NCBI RefSeq assembly: GCF_905220415.1
Contig: NC_059562.1
Location: 5,781,501-5,845,500 of the forward strand
Direction: 5' to 3'
DNA: 64,000 nucleotides
Origin: Colias croceus
Lineage: Eukaryota > Arthropoda > Insecta > Lepidoptera > Pieridae
The position numbers were made by a program, and so were the translations under genes. Every line of letters begins with the position of its first letter. Position 1 is the stretch's first letter. Below are positions 57,700-64,000 of the stretch, in pieces. A model generated the notes under the pieces. The model made no database searches. It was not told the origin of the DNA and worked only from the letters and a program-made list of their open reading frames with translations.

Positions 57700-59510
57700 A
57701 GGTATCACTCTAATTTGAATAAAATAAGACTAGGTAATCCTAGTGCGTCTAATAGTGATGTCATGCAACTTGTTCTACACGTAATGCGAAGTACTAAGTA
57801 GCCTTGCTGTAGCTCTTGCTGTAAAAAGCTATTCTATGAGACATAAGTTCACAAATCTACACTGGATCTGGATTGAAGGTCGAAGGAATGTAACTAATTA
57901 TAAACCCAGGATCTTTACAAAGTTTACTACAAACTAGAAGGCGTATTACACTGCGATTTGGCGTTACGTATTGGGTCACGCCTTGTCATTTTATATGCTG
58001 TAATGTCAAGGCAGGCGTTCAGACAACAACTCGACAGTTACAGAGTTGAACTATTCGGCGTAGTCTCGACACTAATCGACATCGATATCGACCGAAATCG
58101 GTCGGTAACTAACGATTATCAGTAACCAATCAGTAACTATAGTATAGACCTAAAAAATTTAGTGTTCTTTTTCCAAGAAATTTAGCTTAGTTTTAGGGAA
58201 TAGATAGTAAATTAAAATTAGTTATATTAATTTTCGCATTATTACAATTGCAATTGCATTTAAAAAAAGCAAATTTTATGCACAAAAAAACATGGCAGTT
58301 AATTTAATTTTAATCAAATTCGATATTTTTTATATCAATCGTTTAATTAATGTTCTATTAATTACATATTCATGGAATCCAAAATTCCATGTATGGCAAC
58401 CTCTTTATTTACTTTTTTGACATTTGACATCAATCATCAATCATGAAAATAATATTTCTATCAAAATAAATATAAATTGTGTGTTTTCAAGAGGATAATT
58501 TTTCATTATGTTCTTAAAAGTCCTATAAATCTATTGGATAACAAATATCCTAAGAAAACGTCGATCTGCGTTATGTTTTTATATAGTTAAAGCTATTAGT
58601 TTTAGTTTAGTAATATTTTGTTATTTGTGAAGTGCAATAAAATTCTAATCAAAAGACTCCAAAAGCTCTACAAGATAATTCTGCTCAATTCGAAGCCTTT
58701 TGAGAAATCTTTAAGACATAATAGAAACTGACGGAACTAAAACTAAGGACGGAACGGATAATTTGTATCACTTGTATTTTTAGCTTGTATTATTATATTA
58801 TATTATGTGCATCATTGTATATTTTATTACAGTTAATAATCAAAGGATGCAATGCAATTGATTTAGCGGTTCACGGTTAATATTATTTATGTGTTAAATA
58901 TAAATATTTATCTATAAATTTTATATTTTACAGATGAACAAGTTACTAGAATTATTATGTTGGTGAGGGATGATGGTTTTGAGCCAAATTTTCAACTACG
59001 CTATTATAAACTGTTAAATTAAAATTTTCTAATAAATTTATTTCGTAATTGAATCGTTTTATTTTATTTGTATTCATCTGTATAATTTTATTATCCTAGA
59101 AGTTCAAAAAGAAATTAATCGAATATGAATGCAATAATTTAGGCTGAATAAATGCAGACAGCAGTACACTATTTTAATATTTATTTAATATAATATAAGA
59201 GGCTTCTTAACATTTTCAATAAGATTTTGAAACCATCTTACAAATAAAACATTATTTGTTTATTTTATTTTAATTGCAATAACATTAAATAAGAGAAAAA
59301 AATATTGCGTTAAATCATAATATAGCATCGGAAGTGCGAAATATCTTCTATTTATTATAAAATTATAATAATACTCTGTTTCTCTGCCCAAATTACGTAA
59401 ATGACATAGTTTTTATTTTGTAAAGCTAGATAATAGCATGGCTTACTCGAAACCAACATTTAAACATGAGTCTTTAAATTGTACGCTGTCGTAGTACACA
59501 GAATAGGTAA
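57700..59510. other. Unassigned stretch
   Basis: Contains a small palindrome 'cgaccgaaatcggtcg' (58089-58104). The rest is AT-rich with chance ORFs. Confidence 0.45.
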
Positions 59511-59515
59511 GAAAA

Positions 59516-59696
59516 ATAAAGGTTCACAGCTCCTCCCCCGAAGGTGATATCATGATAATATGTATAAACTATCCTCACCCGACCTCTAAGGAATATTCAT
59601 GCAAAATTTGAAGTAAGTAAATCTATGCAGTACTTTCTGAGATTAGCTCGGAAATACATACAGACAAACAGACAAACAGACAAAAATTCTAAAAAC
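59516..59696 (+). repeat. Old interspersed repeat with (acagacaa)n end
   Basis: 'aggttcacagctcctccccc', 'catgcaaaatttgaagtaag', 'gagattagctcggaaataca' and 'acagacaaacagacaaaca'. It has the plan of the tail-ended short repeats, but no close copy in this window. Confidence 0.5.
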
Positions 59697-59870
59697 TATG
59701 TTTTTGGTTTCTATATCGATTATAGATCATGGATCAAGTATTCTTTTAAAAAAATATTCAATGTACAGTTTTGACTTTCCTACGATTTTATTATATGTAC
59801 TTATAGAAATGATGTTTCCGATATTATCAACCGTATCTACAAATCACAGCTACAAATCCACACAAACCGT

Positions 59871-60496
59871 AAGGCCCTTCTCCCATTTCGATACTTCTAG
59901 AATACGATGCTCGAGTAGAATACTAGAAAGAAAGAAAGAAAGAAAGAAAATACGTTTAATCACAAATACTTTTACAAATTTTTGACTTATAACTAAACAC
60001 TTTACATGGAAAAAAAATTAAATCTTAAAATACATTAAATACATTCAAATATCTTAATATCGTATTCGTGATTAGGTGGACTACTCAGCATTTGCCTCTC
60101 CGTATTAGAGGACAGGCGCCGGTTTTCAGTAGTCCCCTCGACTTGCTACGCTTGGAGCACCAGAACTAGTTAGATATTTGCTCGCTGCCCGATGCTCGCA
60201 TATTAAGCGACTGAAAAATGACTAAATTCATCATTATTGTGCCTCGTTTTTGTAGACGGACGCTATGTCGAGCGATTCCAGTGACGATGTAAAAGTAGGA
60301 TGTACTGGATTCATCCATATATTGAAAGAAACATAAGTAAATTGTAGAGTTTTTATAGCCGCACGAGAACTACAACATGATGATTAGAATTTTTTATCTT
60401 TCTTCCGAAGAGATACGCGCGAAACGCGACGTAAAAACGACCACCTACTAGTCGCGGACGTTTAGGATACCGGTAGCGTAATGGGAGAAGGGCCTT
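59871..60496. mobile_element. Possible DNA transposon remnant with 16-bp inverted ends
   Basis: 'aaggcccttctcccat' (59871-59886) and 'atgggagaagggcctt' (60481-60496) are exact reverse complements 626 bp apart. The interior has a GAAA run, a structured stretch at 60080-60138 and no transposase frame. No target duplication was found, so the outer limits are tentative. Confidence 0.55.
60080..60138. other. Short stretch with nested inverted repeats
   Basis: Outer 'ggactact' and 'agtagtcc' can pair, and inside 'cctct' and 'agagg' close a small stem-loop. It could be a structured RNA segment of a mobile element or a chance fold. Confidence 0.35.
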
Positions 60497-60499
60497 CGA

Positions 60500-63080
60500 G
60501 ATCTTGTCGAGATCAAACGTCGGTATCATAACGATTGACAATGTCAAAGAATAATTTGTTTTGACAATATTCGAATGTGTTGCAAAGAAATGATTTTCCA
60601 AATCCATGAAATCTATATTTTATTTATTTTTCATATATCTACGGAATTGAAATAATGATGTTATTAATTTAGATAAAAATGCATTGCTACAAGGCTATTA
60701 TTATATAAATATTTTGACGCATAAAGGAAAGTTTTGTGAAGAATAAAAATTATAAACAAATATGTATCCATTGTATGCTTCCATCAAATTGGGGAGAGGT
60801 ATTAAGCGACATCATTTTCATTGCTGAAGACGGGTCTATAAATAAGTTATCGGTAATTACCGACTAATTTGTACAGACTACAGGGGCAGATGTACAAATC
60901 AGTGTATTTGAACATTTTTCAGGAATTTTAATTAGCAATTAGATAGACTCCGATATGTAATGTAAACACTAAAATGTATGTTACGTATAAAGCTAGATCA
61001 GTAGTCAACGAGAACGATTAGTCTTTTATTAGTAGCTTATTAAAAGCTCATAGTTCTATAAAATATAACCTTCAATATGAATCCTTGTAAACATCTACTT
61101 AAATAAAAAAGTTGTTGGTTCGAGTTTATAAGGATTTTTCTTTCATATAGTATAGTAAAAATTATATTACTGACGCAAGGAGAAGCACTCTTTAATTTTA
61201 AATTTTTGTTAGGAAAACTATTTTTTCTTCATTACTCATGCGACGTCTAGGAAATAGAGCTTGAAGTAAAATAAATTATTTCAGTAAAATAATTTCATTC
61301 AAACAAAAAGTACAGTCTAGACTTCTTAGAGACAAAAATTGACAGTTCATATCAATGATTCATGTTTTACTAGTGTCAGATTACCGCGCATGCGTGTTCT
61401 ATAAATACACCCTTATGTAGTAGGTACGAGATATGAAGATAACTTTTGCTCGTAGTTTCGTTGATTTTACGAGATCTTGCAAATGTTTGTATTATTCTGA
61501 ATTTTCCTACGAAAACGTTTTCCAAACGAAATTATTTCATATTTTCTACAATGTTTTCTACCACATAACGGTAGAACCAAGAAATTAATATTAGAAATCT
61601 TCAAAACAGCCGGTATCCTATCTTCAAAAGATAAATTTCGATTCAAAGATCTCTAGACAATACTGCCTTGATGGTCTGATCCTTTTCATAGTTGCCAGAT
61701 GTATAATAAAATAGCTTTCCTCGATAAAATACGGAAATAAAATTCTTCAGTTCGACGCAATAGTTCGAGATTATTTCCTTTAAGATCACTAATTATCAAT
61801 TCCTATAAAAATTTCTGTATACTACGAACTAAACGTGAAACTGAAATATAAATTATCAGTTAATTGTGCTATTTATAAACAGTTATTTATGTAGAGTTCA
61901 GTCCGCTTTCTCAATTAATTAGCATCTATGTAGGACAAGGATTTCAGTAGATATTCTGTCGTGCACCGTGCTTCTGAGAAATGGAATATGGGTCAAGTCC
62001 CGGGATTGTAAACTCCCGCTATTAGATAAAAAAAACTTAAGTAGTTACGTTATAACTCTATTACGAAGATTAGATGAAAATAAAAAGCTTAAGGGCCAGT
62101 TTCACGGCATTCTGATAAAATTTTTAAATTACAAAATTTTAACCGATTGATAAGGTAAACAAAATATAATATTATCCAGAAGTTCGACATCCAGAGATAC
62201 ATATTTGTATCAAGACTTCAATGGTATTCGACTTGATGAAGTTTTATTTTCGGCTTGAATAAGACAAGCACATTTAAAATGATGTCAGACTTGCAACCAG
62301 TTTTTATGGTCTGAATCGAAAACACTACATCGGTTTCTTCGATCTTGAAAGGGTCTTTAATCCCGGCATGGCATGCCACTACCGAAATAATTCAAGATCA
62401 AAAACTCTCAAATATTTTTCATGACATGTGTACCTACTGTATGAGTATGAGCCACCTATACATCCTTCCTCTATGAGCCACCTACATTGTCTGTTCATTT
62501 AGTTATAAGAAACAAACAATTCACACAAAAATTAAATTGTTTTGACATAACGAAACCAGTTAAAAGTACATTTGAAAATGTTAAAAAGCTTCATTGCTCG
62601 ATTCATTGTCGCTCGTTTAAAACTGTCATTTATCTTAGCGTAAAAAACAAAAACATTTGTTCAGCATTCACAACGAATGTGTATTAAATTCTCATCGGAT
62701 AAGAAATACAATAATCATCATGTGGACTTGTTAAAATGACTGAACGTGCCAAAATGTCGGAATTGTGTAATTGTCGTAAATTCTTTCTTTCTTAATTTTT
62801 TTCACTGTAAGGACATTGAACAATATGTGCAAGATCTTACGTATGCCTACATTTTATTGGTGCTTTTAAGTACCTACTGAGTATCTTTAAATGAATGCAA
62901 TTTTTATTTAAATAGCACTTTTCTTTGGTTATTTGTAGCTACAGAGACTATAATACTATATTGTAGCTATTGTTTTATTTATCTGCACTTTATATGTGTC
63001 ATTGCGGATGTTTAATATAACCGGCTAAAACTATAAACGTTTTAGAAAATATTTCAGCTGTGATTTCAGCCAAGGTTTAG
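60500..63080. other. Unassigned stretch
   Basis: AT-rich. I see no exon, repeat or structured element that can be supported. Confidence 0.45.
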
Positions 63081-63275
63081 ACCGGCTACTCACGTACCTG
63101 CAGCAGCGGCAATATTGGAATTGGACTCTTAATTGGCTCCTTAATAGTAATGTGTGTGTAGGCAAGCAGGGGCAATTTAGAGAACAACGGAAATTGCTCC
63201 GACCGCCGCGGCGACCCACCGAGGTGCCGAGATTGTACCAATATCGCCCCTGCGGCAGGTACGTGAATAGCCGGC
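63081..63275. mobile_element. MITE with ~36-bp imperfect inverted ends
   Basis: 'ccggctactcacgtacctg' (from 63082) and 'caggtacgtgaatagccgg' (to 63274) pair, and the pairing goes on to 'aatattgg' and 'ccaatat'. 'TTTA' on both sides may be a target duplication. ORFs on both strands here come from the element's GC-rich core. Confidence 0.7.
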
Positions 63276-64000
63276 TTTATTTTATGTTGTTTACAAAACA
63301 AATGACACAGAAGTCACTTTCAAATAAACTTTTCAACGTATAGGTACGTAATTAGTGGTAATTATACTATGTATGTACCTTGGTATGTACATAGCGTTTC
63401 ATTTGTTTCAATCTGAGACTGAGAGTACGTACGCTAATACATATACATTTAGCATACTACAAATACATATTATGACCGCATACTTTGGCATTCTTTGGGA
63501 AAGGACTACCTATGCTGAATAGTGGAAATTTATTACCTGAATAGATTGATTAGTTTTTCCTTTTATTAAAAAAAACAACTAACCTTGATGTAAAATTACT
63601 TTCGTCAGAACTTGTAAAGTAGGTACCTAGCTACATTAGTTTGTCTCTATCAATGTTGTAAATAGGTGATTGTCGTATATTTTGTAAATGTAAATAACAA
63701 TTTTCGTTGCTTATGAAAGTTACGATTTTCACAGCATTTTTACCATGTTGAGCTATGGAGATGAAAAAAATGGATATATACATTTTTTGTAAGGATAAAA
63801 ACAGTGTAATTTGTCAATTTTGTACCTACAACTAAAATATTATGTGTGTAATTATAAAACGTGTTGTCATTTCACTCAAATTATTCAGAGTTGGCTCAAC
63901 ACATCCACGTGGATAACGATTATTATCTTACTTAGAAAATTATGGCAGACGTCTTTAAATTACTAATTAGTCTTAAATCACAACAAACAAACAAAAACAT
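63276..64000. other. Right edge, unassigned
   Basis: AT-rich, nothing identified. Confidence 0.45.

Noticed and set aside
63031..63343. Overlapping ORFs on both strands
   Set aside because: They arise from the GC-rich MITE at 63081-63275.

Overview
The window looks like lepidopteran (moth or butterfly) nuclear DNA. It is AT-rich, introns are long, and it carries many short interspersed elements of types common in Lepidoptera: elements with a 'cggcttcgcccgc' head and a 'tataatattagta' tail, tRNA-headed SINEs ending in '(gat)n' or 'tttatttattt', and an R1-type LINE fragment. No bacterial, plasmid or CRISPR features were seen.

One protein-coding gene is supported, on the minus strand: filamin, the orthologue of Drosophila cheerio. 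Nineteen coding exons between 29586 and 3070 splice in a fully consistent phase. They encode a 923-residue short isoform: a unique 82-residue N-terminus followed by nine filamin Ig repeats that match vertebrate repeats 16-24, including the hinge before repeat 24 and the C-terminal dimerisation repeat. A further exon at 47670-47558 joins in phase to the same second exon. It marks the long isoform, whose actin-binding domain and first ~15 repeats would lie beyond 64000. The unique first exon at 29586-29340 therefore implies an internal promoter inside an 18.5-kb intron of the long transcript, the arrangement known for the Drosophila 240/90-kDa filamin pair.

Layout. 1-3069: downstream flank and 3' UTR with old repeats. 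3070-29586: filamin C-terminal half, with introns full of short repeats, a 164-bp fold-back element at 7.6 kb and a nested R1 LINE fragment at 9.6-10.4 kb. 29587-47557: long-isoform intron, with the short-isoform promoter region, a near-perfect 34-bp-arm hairpin at 30.6 kb, a fold-back MITE at 43.9 kb and a repeat nest at 44.1-44.9 kb. 47558-47670: long-isoform exon. 47671-64000: probably more long-isoform intron; it has no convincing exon, but holds a GC-rich block at 53.1 kb, a recent 171-bp tandem duplication carrying CRE palindromes at 55.7-56.0 kb, and several terminal-inverted-repeat elements.

The most notable signals are the alternative-promoter short filamin, and the way repeats crowd the filamin splice junctions. 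At least seven insertions end within about 30 bp of an exon, one only about 7 bp from a donor. Two repeat copies 24 kb apart differ at a single base, which points to recent mobility. No wholly new gene system was found; the rest of the window is intron and repeat.
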